NCBI RefSeq assembly: GCF_028421645.1
Contig: NZ_CP116887.1
Location: 4,156,001 to 4,220,000 of the forward strand
Source: Aneurinibacillus sp. Ricciae_BoGa-3
Lineage (GTDB): Bacteria > Bacillota > Bacilli > Aneurinibacillales > Aneurinibacillaceae
DNA: 64,000 nucleotides
Direction of reading: 5' to 3'
Shown: piece after piece, positions 51,601 through 59,879 of the stretch
Numbering within the stretch: the stretch's first letter is position 1
Layout of the letters: each line of letters opens with the position of its first letter
Notes under the pieces: generated by a model
The model's input: only the letters and a program-made list of their open reading frames with translations
What the model was told of the DNA's origin: nothing
Database searches by the model: none
Position numbers and translations under genes: made by a program

Positions 51601-52059
51601 TTATGCTGACACTGGATCCGGGCTTTCATCCAAAACTTCCAGCTTCAACATAAAGGCCAAAGTATATACAGCCCGAGATTTCTCACGGCCATAAGTGCGC
51701 TCCGATATCTCCAACTCCATGCAGACGATATAATCATAGTTTCCCTCGACATCATCGTTCAGGTAGCGCAGCTTAATAATTTCGCGTTGTCTCTTCGGCA
51801 GCTTATTTACTGCTCGCTCCACACGTTCAGTGAGCTCCTTTATGCGCTCCTCGGCGTCTACGTTCCAGCTAGCATTATCTCCAACCGAATCGCTTGTTAA
51901 ATTGGTAGGGCCGTGATATCGAGGGTCATATGAAGGAGTACTCTTAATCTCACGCCGCACAAATCCAATCCGTCTATAAATCCTCGCAGTGTCCAGTGCT
52001 TCCTCTACCCGTCGTTGTGTTTCTTTTCTGTTTATCTTAGGAAGAAAAGAGATTTGCAT
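51601..52059 (-). CDS. ArpU-family phage transcriptional regulator
   Basis: The 152-residue protein has a sigma-region-4-like C-terminal half: VNKLPKRQREIIKLRYLNDD, then ISERTYGREKSRAVYTLAFM, as in ArpU/YqaQ proteins that control late gene expression. It is the last gene of the early block before the accessory cassette. Confidence 0.85.
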   Translation of the reverse strand: MQISFLPKINRKETQRRVEEALDTARIYRRIGFVRREIKSTPSYDPRYHGPTNLTSDSVGDNASWNVDAEERIKELTERVERAVNKLPKRQREIIKLRYLNDDVEGNYDYIVCMELEISERTYGREKSRAVYTLAFMLKLEVLDESPDPVSA

Positions 52060-52112
52060 GACCTACTCCCCCTGCTCATGGTAAAATATTCTTGTTAGAT
52101 AGTAAGCAGGGA

Positions 52113-52150
52113 ACCCCTCACCGGTTGGCCGACCGGAAGGGGCGTTTTTT
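52113..52150 (+). terminator. + strand terminator of a putative short antisense RNA
   Basis: CCCCT-ca-CCGG-ttggccga-CCGG-a-AGGGG is followed by cgTTTTTT. No + strand gene precedes it; TAAAAT at 52082-52087 might be a -10 box. Confidence 0.6.
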
Positions 52151-52233
52151 GTTTAAGTGAGATATTTAGGGGTAATAGTAAAGCAACACCCTAGAACTTA
52201 CTCCCCCTGATTCCCTTCTGTTCAACAGAAGGG

Positions 52234-52500
52234 TTATTTATTTTGGCTTTCCTTCCACTCTGCTAGCACCTTGGTTGCTTCATATACCGCATTACTCACG
52301 TTCATTCCATTCTCCCCTTTCATATTTCGTTGCAGTGCAGACAGTTGGCTAAGATGTATAATCTTTGCACGCGATGCCTGTAATTTCTCAACTTCATCCA
52401 CAAGACTTAATGCAACAGCAGCCTTAACATCCGGACACCATGGCTGGGAAAGTTCCCAGCGCAGTGATTTGAGTTGTTCACTTGTCATTTGGCTTATCAT
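52234..52500 (-). CDS. hypothetical phage protein
   Basis: The 88-residue helical protein MISQMTSEQLKSLRWELSQP contains a Leu-rich helix VALSLVDEVEKLQASRAKI. It overlaps the methyltransferase stop by 4 bp, so the two are coupled. Function unknown. Confidence 0.65.
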   Translation of the reverse strand: MISQMTSEQLKSLRWELSQPWCPDVKAAVALSLVDEVEKLQASRAKIIHLSQLSALQRNMKGENGMNVSNAVYEATKVLAEWKESQNK

Positions 52501-53621
52501 GCTAATCCCCTTACTTCTATGTCATTTATTGTTTTTATCGCCAAGAAAAATGGATAAATTTGTTGGGGTACTACAGCGTTTCCTAATCCTTTTAACCTTC
52601 CGACCCGATCTTTTGCTCCAGTAGCTACTCTTGGAGGCTCCCATCCAAATTGTTCTTGCCCTAATCCTGCAGGCCACTGATGTCTGTCCAGCCATTCGGA
52701 AATCCCATCAAGCATTCCACCCATTCTGGATTGAGTTGGCCGCTCTTTTCTGATGCGCACATCGATAGACCGACCTGCTTTCCATTCTCTACTCTTTTCT
52801 GAATGCAAGGGCTTGATAAATTCCCTCGGTCCCGATTGTCTGAAGCTTGGGGTGTCGGCCATGCCCTTAGCAGAGCACCCGGTAATGTATCCCTTGCTAT
52901 CTGACTCGGTGGAAACGTGCTGTTCTTTCCATCTTGAGCCGCTGGAGTTGGCCACATCTTTACTGCAGCATGCAAATCTGGCGTCCTTCTCCCGCGTTCC
53001 GAGGGACAATCCCCTCTCAGCGTTCCTTTTGGAGTCGGCCAAGCCTTCTTCACTGCTGCTGGAAGCCCGTTCCTTGGATCGGTGACATTGATGTTCCCTC
53101 GCTTCAGTGCATCGTTGGCTCTCGGAGTCGGCCACAATGAACACTCTGTCTCTTCGATGTGGAGCACCGACGGATGCAGCCGGAAGTACAAACGCCCTTG
53201 CTTGGTAGCCTTCACCTTCCAGGTCAGCAAGTACATCGTCGAGCCCCAAAGAGATGTGTCCAGCAACATTTTCTCCAACAATCCAAGCGGGCCTGATCTC
53301 TTTAATAAGCCTAAACATTTCTGGCCAGAGGTGACGGTCATCTTCCTTGCCTCCTCGCTTCCCGGCATGACTGAAAGGCTGGCAAGGGTATCCTCCGCAA
53401 ATAATGTCAATTGTTCGCTCATCGTCTATCACCCCTTCGTCTATCAATGCTTTTTTTGATAGCTTTTCTACATCTTCAAAAATCGGTACATCTGGCCAGT
53501 TTTTCCTTAGCACTTTCTGAGGGAAAGATTCAATCTCGCAGAAGGCCACTGTTTCAATTCCGGCCCATTCAGCTGCCAGGCTTATCCCACCAATACCTGA
53601 GAATAAATCTAGCATCCTCAT
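52497..53621 (-). CDS. DNA (cytosine-5) methyltransferase, phage type
   Basis: The 374-residue enzyme has motif I LDLFSGIGGISLAAEWAG, motif IV GGYPCQPFSHAGKRGG with the catalytic Cys, motif VI WIVGENVAGH, motif VIII RRDRVFIVAD, and motif X GLGNAVVPQQIYPFF. The target-recognition region (about 175-330) is Ser/Arg-rich and of low similarity to other enzymes. No restriction partner is adjacent, so it is an orphan, probably for protection of phage DNA. Within it, a second long frame is open on the same strand (see 52661-53422). Confidence 0.92.
   Translation of the reverse strand: MRMLDLFSGIGGISLAAEWAGIETVAFCEIESFPQKVLRKNWPDVPIFEDVEKLSKKALIDEGVIDDERTIDIICGGYPCQPFSHAGKRGGKEDDRHLWPEMFRLIKEIRPAWIVGENVAGHISLGLDDVLADLEGEGYQARAFVLPAASVGAPHRRDRVFIVADSESQRCTEAREHQCHRSKERASSSSEEGLADSKRNAERGLSLGTREKDARFACCSKDVANSSGSRWKEQHVSTESDSKGYITGCSAKGMADTPSFRQSGPREFIKPLHSEKSREWKAGRSIDVRIRKERPTQSRMGGMLDGISEWLDRHQWPAGLGQEQFGWEPPRVATGAKDRVGRLKGLGNAVVPQQIYPFFLAIKTINDIEVRGLA
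52661..53422 (-). CDS. WPTP-repeat protein encoded wholly inside the methyltransferase gene
   Basis: The 253-codon frame is shifted by one base against the methyltransferase. Its ATG at 53422 has GGGGTG 7 bp upstream. The product begins MSEQLTLFAEDTLASLSVMP and has four WPTP motifs (LWPTPRAND, AWPTPKGT, MWPTPAAQDG, AWPTPQASDN). It ends LNPEWVECLMGFPNGW, a pattern I recall from proteins encoded together with phage C5 methyltransferases. Length, ribosome binding site and recognisable ends argue for real dual coding. Function unknown. Confidence 0.65.
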   Translation of the reverse strand: MSEQLTLFAEDTLASLSVMPGSEEARKMTVTSGQKCLGLLKRSGPLGLLEKMLLDTSLWGSTMYLLTWKVKATKQGRLYFRLHPSVLHIEETECSLWPTPRANDALKRGNINVTDPRNGLPAAVKKAWPTPKGTLRGDCPSERGRRTPDLHAAVKMWPTPAAQDGKNSTFPPSQIARDTLPGALLRAWPTPQASDNRDRGNLSSPCIQKRVENGKQVGLSMCASEKSGQLNPEWVECLMGFPNGWTDISGLQD

Positions 53622-53638
53622 TTCTTCTTCTCCCTCCC

Positions 53639-53673
53639 AACTTTGATGCAGGCTAATTTAACTTTGATGCAGG
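53639..53673. repeat. 14-bp direct repeat upstream of the methyltransferase
   Basis: AACTTTGATGCAGG occurs at 53639 and again at 53660, 21 bp apart, close to the methyltransferase start. Equal helical face suggests a regulator site. Confidence 0.5.
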
Positions 53674-53717
53674 TACCCACCAACGCCCCGGAGGACGCCG
53701 GCAGGCAACCGATTCTA

Positions 53718-54311
53718 TTACGCCGTATCCCCGCGACGCATTTCCTCAGCGATGCGTTCCTTATAAGTGTTGTAATCACGTCGCAGTTTGCCTACAGACT
53801 CCCCAAGGTGGGCCGCTACCTTCGTCCAGCTGCCTAAATTTTTCTTAGTGTGCAGCAACTGCGGAAAATCGAATGGGATGTCATCGAAAAGAGGAGCATG
53901 ACCGCTGAGGATAAACTCTTCGATTTCTTCTTCGGATGGCGATTGTTCCATATCCTTTCCATCCGTTATCACTGTAAATTCACCCTCGATGATGTTCTCG
54001 CCCTCTGTTTTCTGTTGCTCCTCTTGCTTGGATTCTGGCAATGGAAATACATGAACCACTACACCAGATGCATCGGTTTGGTAGGTTGTCCGTTCTTCAT
54101 GTGGTTGAAAATCCATTTCATGATTGTCAAGTCCATCAAAATCCATTTCCATCTGCGGGCTGCCGAGGTTGACGGTGACGTCCTCACCAATCATCTGTGT
54201 GATGGAAGAAAGAGCTATCGGTCTAATTTCAACATCCAGTTCTAGTGTTAACTTCAGCTTTTTATCGGTAACATTCAGACCGGCTACTCGGGCTCTAAAA
54301 TCTGCGTTCAT
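53718..54311 (-). CDS. hypothetical phage protein with C-terminal HTH-like segment
   Basis: The 197-residue protein has an N-terminal beta-rich part (MNADFRARVAGLNVTDKKLK), an acidic middle, and a C-terminal basic helix pair (NLGSWTKVAAHLGESVGKLR). It overlaps the RuvC-like gene by 4 bp. No family assigned. Confidence 0.65.
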   Translation of the reverse strand: MNADFRARVAGLNVTDKKLKLTLELDVEIRPIALSSITQMIGEDVTVNLGSPQMEMDFDGLDNHEMDFQPHEERTTYQTDASGVVVHVFPLPESKQEEQQKTEGENIIEGEFTVITDGKDMEQSPSEEEIEEFILSGHAPLFDDIPFDFPQLLHTKKNLGSWTKVAAHLGESVGKLRRDYNTYKERIAEEMRRGDTA

Positions 54312-54862
54312 GCTTTTTTTCTCTCCTTTTTCATCTTCTGTGGTGGATTTTTTATTACGTCAATTACTTGTGACTGATGTTTTCTTAACATCACAGGTTC
54401 ATGCATGGCTAAAGCGATCCTGGCAAGAACAAAAGCGTCTGTAACGTTATTGGATTTACATTCAAACCCCCATGATTTCCAAGTATGAACAGCAACCTGT
54501 TCTTTGCTGGCATTGCCCCCGGATCCTGTGAATTTCTTCAAAGCAGCTGGTGCTACTTCTGTATAAGTTAGGTCGCGTCGGTACAATTCCATCCGAATCC
54601 CCCAGCCTATACCACCCAGCAGGAAGCCAGATTGAGAGGCAAACCCAAACCCTTCAACGCAGATAACATCATCCGGCTTAACAGCCTCAGAAACGGCCTG
54701 TATGATGCTGTACATGCGTCGGGGGTCATTGCCCTTCCCTTCGATCTCCCGAGCATCCAGCAAGCTACCAGAAGGCGAGAGGGCTACAAATCCGGTTTTG
54801 GTGCTGGGGTCAATCCCGATGTAGCGCCGACTCAATGGTTTACGCCTCCATGCTTGGTCCAA
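54308..54862 (-). CDS. RuvC-like Holliday junction resolvase
   Basis: The 184-residue protein has the RNase H-like acidic residues in YIGIDPSTKTGF, CVEGFGFASQ and NVTDAFVLARIAL, with SGGNASKEQVA between. It should cut branched recombination or packaging intermediates. It overlaps both neighbouring genes. Confidence 0.85.
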   Translation of the reverse strand: MDQAWRRKPLSRRYIGIDPSTKTGFVALSPSGSLLDAREIEGKGNDPRRMYSIIQAVSEAVKPDDVICVEGFGFASQSGFLLGGIGWGIRMELYRRDLTYTEVAPAALKKFTGSGGNASKEQVAVHTWKSWGFECKSNNVTDAFVLARIALAMHEPVMLRKHQSQVIDVIKNPPQKMKKERKKA

Positions 54863-55191
54863 AGGATATGTACAGGGACTGGTTGAGGTTGCCGGGTCAT
54901 TTCGGCACCGAGCACTTTCCGGTAAGCTTCCATCAGGCTGCCTTGCTCATTTGAAGCACCGGCCAATTTTCGAATCTCCTCCTGTAGCAAATCTATTTGC
55001 CTGCCAAGTTGAATTTCTCGCCTTGCCGTATCCCGGATGGTAGCAAGTAATCCTTTGTTTTCCATCGTCAATTTTTCTATCATTCCATTTGCATCATTCA
55101 GTTTCCGCTGTATTTCAGTCCGTTGCTGTTTTAGCTCGATTACCTGCAGCTGCAACTTGGCATTTGCATCACGCATTAAGTTTTTGTTCAT
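54832..55191 (-). CDS. coiled-coil phage protein
   Basis: The 119-residue protein is a long coiled coil (residues 5-80, LQLQVIELKQQRTEIQRKLN). Its C-terminus continues into the RuvC-like gene. Function unknown. Confidence 0.65.
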   Translation of the reverse strand: MNKNLMRDANAKLQLQVIELKQQRTEIQRKLNDANGMIEKLTMENKGLLATIRDTARREIQLGRQIDLLQEEIRKLAGASNEQGSLMEAYRKVLGAEMTRQPQPVPVHILWTKHGGVNH

Positions 55192-55372
55192 TTTTCTTCC
55201 TTCCTCTCCCTAGCGTCATTGGCTTCTTTCCTTTCGGTACTGGCAACGTCCGGTAATTCTCTAATTCAGCCGGCGATAATTTGTATTCAAGAACAACACC
55301 CGGCGCGTTATTTTCACGAATCTCCCGAGGAACCAGCGTTCTATTACGTCCTCGGTCATAAAAGTTGGGCAT
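55169..55372 (-). CDS. small basic phage protein
   Basis: The 67-residue product MPNFYDRGRNRTLVPREIRE starts at ATG 55372 with GGAGGAG upstream; a longer open frame to 55438 has no ribosome binding site. Rich in Arg and Lys. Function unknown. Confidence 0.65.
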   Translation of the reverse strand: MPNFYDRGRNRTLVPREIRENNAPGVVLEYKLSPAELENYRTLPVPKGKKPMTLGRGRKKNEQKLNA

Positions 55373-55544
55373 CCGGTATCTCCTCCAGTTGTACTTCGAT
55401 GGCTTTATCTTGCTTATTAAATCGCATCCCCGTAACACGCCGGTTCCGCGCGTCTACTTTTGCTAGTTGGTTAGCCAAACTTGATAAAGAGACGGCTAAC
55501 TGAGAAGCACATGCTCTCTCTGGAAACAAAACCCGACAAATCAT
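55356..55544 (-). CDS. hypothetical phage protein
   Basis: The 62-residue product begins MICRVLFPERACASQLAVSL. It starts in an ATGA overlap with the gene before it and ends 17 bp into the next, so it is part of a tightly coupled early operon. Function unknown. Confidence 0.55.
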   Translation of the reverse strand: MICRVLFPERACASQLAVSLSSLANQLAKVDARNRRVTGMRFNKQDKAIEVQLEEIPDAQLL

Positions 55545-55720
55545 TGTGTAACCACCCGGCTTTTTTCTAAAAATCTATCAAACTCGTATAACGCCTCAAT
55601 GGCATCTTTGCTCAATACCTGTCCGGAAAATCGCTTTTGAAAAGTATTTGGATCCATCACTTCCCTGGTTGCCTGATAGTGTTCAATCAGCTCGTTATAA
55701 ACATGCCATTTGTTCAGCAT
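55541..55720 (-). CDS. hypothetical phage protein
   Basis: The 59-residue helical product MLNKWHVYNELIEHYQATRE starts at ATG 55720 after TGGAGGGA. It overlaps the helicase gene end by 26 bp. Function unknown. Confidence 0.65.
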   Translation of the reverse strand: MLNKWHVYNELIEHYQATREVMDPNTFQKRFSGQVLSKDAIEALYEFDRFLEKSRVVTQ

Positions 55721-57047
55721 GGTGTCCCTCCAGGTTTAAGAATTTCCCGTACTCCTTGAGAAAAGCCAGTTCAGCAGTTCCTACTGCTCCGTCCCGATTC
55801 TTGGCCACGATGACTTCCACGATGTTTTTCTTCTCGCTGCTTTTGTCGTAATAATCGTCGCGGTAGAGAAAAGCGACCTTGTCGGCCGTCTGTTCGATCT
55901 CACCCGATTCGCGCAAGTCGGACATCATCGGGCGCTTGTCCTGCCTCTGTTCAACCTGGCGGCCAACCTGCGCTAGTGCAATCACTGGAACCCCAAACTC
56001 CTTCGCCATGTTCTTCAACGCTTTTGTATTCGTACTCACGGCCTCTGCCCGGGTCATGCCCCTTACTGGCGATTCGATGAACTGCAGGTAGTCGATGAAG
56101 ATGGCAGCTAGGCCATGCTCCTGCTGAACTCTTCGCGCTTTCGCTTTAATTTTGGCCACCGTCTGTCGGGGCTCATCATCGATGAGTATGTTCCGTTCTG
56201 CTAGATCAACTGCAGCCATGGTCAGCTTCAAGTAATCTTGTTCGGTGATCTCTCGCCCTTCCAGATTGTACAGATTACCGAGATTAGCAATCATCCGAGC
56301 CACCAGCTTATCGGCTGACATTTCAAGTGAGAAGATCGGTATTGCCCCTGAGCTTTTCCCGGCCATATTGAGTACCAACTGATTCATCAACGCCGTTTTT
56401 CCCATTGATGGCCTAGCCGCTAAGATTATAAGCTCAGTGGGTGAACAGCCACCCAGAAGCTTGTCCAGATCATTCAGGCCAGTTGGTATCCCTGCCAGCG
56501 CACTCACAGGACCGGGGTTGTCCAATCTCTCACCAATTCGGTCTACGTAGTCCATCACCACATCACGAATCTTATGCATTGTGTTCCGAACGTTGTCGTC
56601 ACCGATTTTTTCTAGTGAAGATTGTGCGTCTACCACAACCTTTTGGATATCAGCCTGGTCCATCGCCTGCCAATTACGAGCGTTAGCAATTAGTTGGTTG
56701 CCGGCCCTCATCGCGCTTCTCAGTGTGGCCAGCTGCTGTAACCTTTCAGCCCTCTGTTTGATTTCCCAGAACGAAGCGATGGAGCCTGCGACATCAGTTA
56801 AGTGGCTGGCGCTAATATCAAGCTGTTCAAATGTCGGTACCAGCTTTACTAGGTTTATCGAGTTAGAGTCTTCTTCCCAGTTTTCTACAATCGCCTGGTA
56901 AAGCTTGCGATTGGGTACCGAGTAGAACTGTTCGGGTTGAAGGGTACCGGCAACTTCCCCGATTGTCTCGGGCTCAAAAATCATGCTGGCCAGCACTTCC
57001 TCCTCGAGCTGTACATTAGCCGGGATGCTGTATTCTGCTTCGTTCAC
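55695..57047 (-). CDS. replicative DNA helicase, DnaB-like
   Basis: The 450-residue helicase has the DnaB N-terminal domain (PANVQLEEEVLASMIFEPET), Walker A AARPSMGKTALMNQLV, Walker B-type AIFIDYLQFIESP, and DLRESGEIEQTADKVAFLYR. It unwinds the phage origin with the DnaC-like loader. Length is normal. Confidence 0.95.
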   Translation of the reverse strand: MNEAEYSIPANVQLEEEVLASMIFEPETIGEVAGTLQPEQFYSVPNRKLYQAIVENWEEDSNSINLVKLVPTFEQLDISASHLTDVAGSIASFWEIKQRAERLQQLATLRSAMRAGNQLIANARNWQAMDQADIQKVVVDAQSSLEKIGDDNVRNTMHKIRDVVMDYVDRIGERLDNPGPVSALAGIPTGLNDLDKLLGGCSPTELIILAARPSMGKTALMNQLVLNMAGKSSGAIPIFSLEMSADKLVARMIANLGNLYNLEGREITEQDYLKLTMAAVDLAERNILIDDEPRQTVAKIKAKARRVQQEHGLAAIFIDYLQFIESPVRGMTRAEAVSTNTKALKNMAKEFGVPVIALAQVGRQVEQRQDKRPMMSDLRESGEIEQTADKVAFLYRDDYYDKSSEKKNIVEVIVAKNRDGAVGTAELAFLKEYGKFLNLEGHHAEQMACL

Positions 57048-57775
57048 TGTCCATCCCTCCCGAATCCACGGCGCCGATAATCTTCACCAGTCATTACAAC
57101 CGGTACCGTATCAAACATCAGCCGGGAAAAATTACGTTCACCAATCTTCTTTTCCGTGGCCTTACTGTCTAAGTTGGTGGTGTAAATCGTATGTTTGCCC
57201 AGCCGGCCATCCACTACCTCAAACAGCTTGGACACTGCCCAATCGCTGCCGTTCTCGGTACCAATGTCGTCGAGTACCAGGCAATCCACGCCTTTGATAA
57301 TTTCAAGGAGTTGAAGCTCTGTATGATTGCTTTCCTTGTTGTAGGTGGACCTGATTTTCGTCAGCAGCTCAGGTACCGTGATAAAGATGCCGGTGAAGTC
57401 CCGTTTGATGAGTCGCTTGAGAACCGATACAGCCAGATGAGACTTGCCTACTCCGTAATCTCCTGTGAGTAAAAGGTTTTTCGATTCGTCAGCCTTAAAC
57501 GTCTCCGCATAGCCATATGCCATTTCTTTTGCCCTTCTCAGGTGTATGTTAGCTGACTCGTAGTTTTCGAAAGTTGCGTTCCGGAGCGCTAGGGGGATTA
57601 GGCTGTTTTCGTCAAAGATTCGCTCCAGGTTCGTTTGGCGAGCAGCTAAATTTTCCCGCATGATTTGCTGCAGCATCTCCCTTTCCTCTGCTTCTCGCTG
57701 GCGTTTAAAGGCCTCGAGTTGTTCACCACTTATACTCGTATTTGGAGTCTTTAGAATCTCTTTCAGGCTTTTCAT
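57044..57775 (-). CDS. DnaC-like helicase loader
   Basis: The 243-residue AAA+ protein has Walker A LLLTGDYGVGKSHLAVSVL, Walker B VDCLVLDDIGTENGSDWA, and sensor I TIYTTNLDSK. It overlaps dnaB by 4 bp and the initiator gene by 53 bp. Confidence 0.92.
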   Translation of the reverse strand: MKSLKEILKTPNTSISGEQLEAFKRQREAEEREMLQQIMRENLAARQTNLERIFDENSLIPLALRNATFENYESANIHLRRAKEMAYGYAETFKADESKNLLLTGDYGVGKSHLAVSVLKRLIKRDFTGIFITVPELLTKIRSTYNKESNHTELQLLEIIKGVDCLVLDDIGTENGSDWAVSKLFEVVDGRLGKHTIYTTNLDSKATEKKIGERNFSRLMFDTVPVVMTGEDYRRRGFGRDGQ

Positions 57776-58544
57776 TTCGCTCTCCTTTCGGAAGATGAAT
57801 CAGCTTTTTATCCTTCAAGGCAGCTGCTTCGGCTTTTTTCTGCCGGAACTGCTCAACTGTCCGGATGTTTTTCACTAAGCATTCCTGTAGAATCCTGTCC
57901 AGGTAAGCCCATGATCTCTTTTCGTAAATGGCTGCTTCTTGAATGGCAGCTATCACAATTGCATCTGGTTCATCGAAGTAACCTCCGTCTAACCAATCAA
58001 TCATTTTGTCTCGAATGGTGTCTGTAAAACGTCCTATCTCCTGTTCATAAACAACTATTGGATTCAGATCTTCATGTGCGCTGGTTTGTGTAGGAGTAGT
58101 AGTATTAAGATCTTTTAAATTCTTTTCATTCTTGTTAGTTGTTAGTTGTCTGTTAGTTGTCTGTTGATTGTTTGTTAGTTGATGGTTAATCTCTTTGTTA
58201 GCAGGTTCATCATCACCTTGATAAAACGCCCAGTTCACAACGGTTATCAGCCTATTTCGCTTTGTTGATACGTTTGTTAGAAAACCGTGTGATTCCAGTT
58301 TGGTTAATGCGGTTCTTATGTTTTGAATTGAGACGTCAGAAGCGCAGTTTTCTTTCAGATTTTCTAGCGATGTAACAAACTGTCCTGGCTTCACCTGATA
58401 GATTTCACCTTTGAATTCCCATGTGTTTGACTGGTGATTTGCCAACAAGAGAACCGTCATCATGACATCCCGTTGCTTGCTGTTTAACTGTCTATACATC
58501 GGGCTACGTAAAGTTTTACGGTAAAGTTTTATCCACCCTTCCAT
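57723..58544 (-). CDS. phage replication initiator (winged-helix N-terminal domain)
   Basis: The 273-residue protein starts MEGWIKLYRKTLRSPMYRQL, a winged-helix type seen in phage initiators that stand before dnaC-like genes. A low-complexity Asn/Gln/Thr linker (about 118-150) is encoded by direct repeats that may be the origin. A DnaD-like C-terminal part (MIDWLDGGYFDEPDAIVIAA) follows. Confidence 0.85.
   Translation of the reverse strand: MEGWIKLYRKTLRSPMYRQLNSKQRDVMMTVLLLANHQSNTWEFKGEIYQVKPGQFVTSLENLKENCASDVSIQNIRTALTKLESHGFLTNVSTKRNRLITVVNWAFYQGDDEPANKEINHQLTNNQQTTNRQLTTNKNEKNLKDLNTTTPTQTSAHEDLNPIVVYEQEIGRFTDTIRDKMIDWLDGGYFDEPDAIVIAAIQEAAIYEKRSWAYLDRILQECLVKNIRTVEQFRQKKAEAAALKDKKLIHLPKGERNEKPERDSKDSKYEYKW
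58131..58190. repeat. GTTAGTTG iteron cluster, candidate phage origin
   Basis: GTTAGTTG occurs at 58134, 58141, 58152 and 58174, with GTTGATTG at 58163; spacing is 7-11 bp. The cluster lies in the initiator gene, as with lambda O and many Gram-positive phages. Confidence 0.6.
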
Positions 58545-58555
58545 GTAGCTCGCCC

Positions 58556-58708
58556 CTACGCCGGTATAATACGTTCCCGGTCAGTCTCACGATGAACGAG
58601 GTGCAGCTTGTCCGATACGTTTTTGGTAACAAGCCAGTTTTCAGGATTTAAACGTACAAGCAGCATGGCTTCTTTCTGTTTTCGTGTTGGCCTTTTCCCT
58701 TGTTTCAT
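58556..58708 (-). CDS. DUF6906-like small phage protein
   Basis: The 50-residue product MKQGKRPTRKQKEAMLLVRL, then NPENWLVTKNVSDKLHLVHR, matches a widespread phage family (DUF6906). It starts at ATG 58708 after GGGGAGTAG. Function unknown. Confidence 0.8.
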   Translation of the reverse strand: MKQGKRPTRKQKEAMLLVRLNPENWLVTKNVSDKLHLVHRETDRERIIPA

Positions 58709-58756
58709 AGCCTACTCCCCCTATTAGATTGATAGAGCGGAGCGCTTAGGCGCTCC

Positions 58757-59629
58757 TTAGTCAAAATTCAATTGTGCAGCTTCATCCAATTCATCCTTCG
58801 GTTTGTGCTCCTGCGAGTTAGCAGGTACCTGTCCAACCTCTGGCTCCCGAATATCCTCTGCAGCTGCCGGTTCAAGATCAATTGCATCGCTGTAAACGCT
58901 CTGGGGCTCACTGGTTACATCTTTACGAACCGTTTCATCCTGGGAAGCCTGCTGTTGAATCTCGATGCTGATCGGCAAGTACTTCCACATATGCCGTATA
59001 ACCGTCTTCTTGGCCATCTCCTCATAGTCCGTCACCCAGGGGCCGTTCTTGGACGCCTTGGAGCGCTGTCTGCGTCTCTCTATCTCTTCTGTATCCATTA
59101 CTTCAAATTGATAGCCACCATCCTTGAAATGAGCCACGGCGTATACGTATTTCATTTCACCACGGCGTCCAGGAGCCGGCTTATGTACCAGCTTAGGATT
59201 AAGGCCCAGCTCATAATCAAAATCATCAGCTTCATAGACTGAATGTGCGTAAATGTTTTGAATCTGGCCGGACCTACGAGCTAGGTCAATCATGCCCTTG
59301 TAGCCGATAATGAACTGCGCTTCTCGTCCGTAAGGAATGATGTAGCAATGACCAATTAATCCAGGTTCAAGGCCAAGCTGTGCAGCCTGCATAACAGCAC
59401 CTAAGAGAGAGGGCACGTTACACTCCAAAAGCTTTGGTGTGGTTCGAATCGTTGTTAAGGCAATTCGACCAAGACGTTCAGCATTGAGGTGACTTGGTAG
59501 GGCCTTCTCAATCTCCGGCGCCATCTTCTTTAGATAAGCTGCTATTGTTTGCTCCGGTGTAGCCGGCTTTGTTGCCGCGGCGTTTTGCCTGTTTGCTAAT
59601 GCGTTTTTTGCATCGTTATTTGTCGCCAT
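58757..59629 (-). CDS. recT: RecT single-strand annealing protein
   Basis: The 290-residue protein has the RecT signature: RLGRIALTTIRTTPKLLECN, LLGAVMQAAQLGLEPGLIGH, CYIIPYGREAQFIIGYKGMI. It binds ssDNA and anneals complementary strands, with the YqaJ nuclease making the substrate. The C-terminal 60 residues are acidic and variable. Confidence 0.95.
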   Translation of the reverse strand: MATNNDAKNALANRQNAAATKPATPEQTIAAYLKKMAPEIEKALPSHLNAERLGRIALTTIRTTPKLLECNVPSLLGAVMQAAQLGLEPGLIGHCYIIPYGREAQFIIGYKGMIDLARRSGQIQNIYAHSVYEADDFDYELGLNPKLVHKPAPGRRGEMKYVYAVAHFKDGGYQFEVMDTEEIERRRQRSKASKNGPWVTDYEEMAKKTVIRHMWKYLPISIEIQQQASQDETVRKDVTSEPQSVYSDAIDLEPAAAEDIREPEVGQVPANSQEHKPKDELDEAAQLNFD

Positions 59630-59867
59630 TCAGGTTTTCCTCCAAAACAGTAAGTGTTAAAAACCATTCTCTTTCTTGGTCAAACTCGAAAAGATAAAAA
59701 TTTCTTTCCTCTACATAAACACCTGTGACAATGAGTTTATCTGCTACAATGTTTTTCACTAAAAACAGGCTATCAATTATTTGCCCTTCCTCGTCATGCC
59801 CCTTGATACGAACCGCTTTACCTAGCAGTTCCGGGTTGAATGCCGGTTGCATCACTGATAATTCCAT
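59616..59867 (-). CDS. hypothetical phage protein between nuclease and RecT
   Basis: The 83-residue beta-rich acidic protein begins MELSVMQPAFNPELLGKAVR. It overlaps recT by 14 bp and follows the nuclease by 12 bp. Function unknown. Confidence 0.65.
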   Translation of the reverse strand: MELSVMQPAFNPELLGKAVRIKGHDEEGQIIDSLFLVKNIVADKLIVTGVYVEERNFYLFEFDQEREWFLTLTVLEENLNGDK

Positions 59868-59879
59868 TATCCAGCCCTC

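Noticed and set aside
58131..58190. Regular short repeats considered as a CRISPR array
   Set aside because: Units are 8 bp with 7-11 bp spacing inside a coding gene; no 25-35 bp repeats, no unique spacers and no cas genes.
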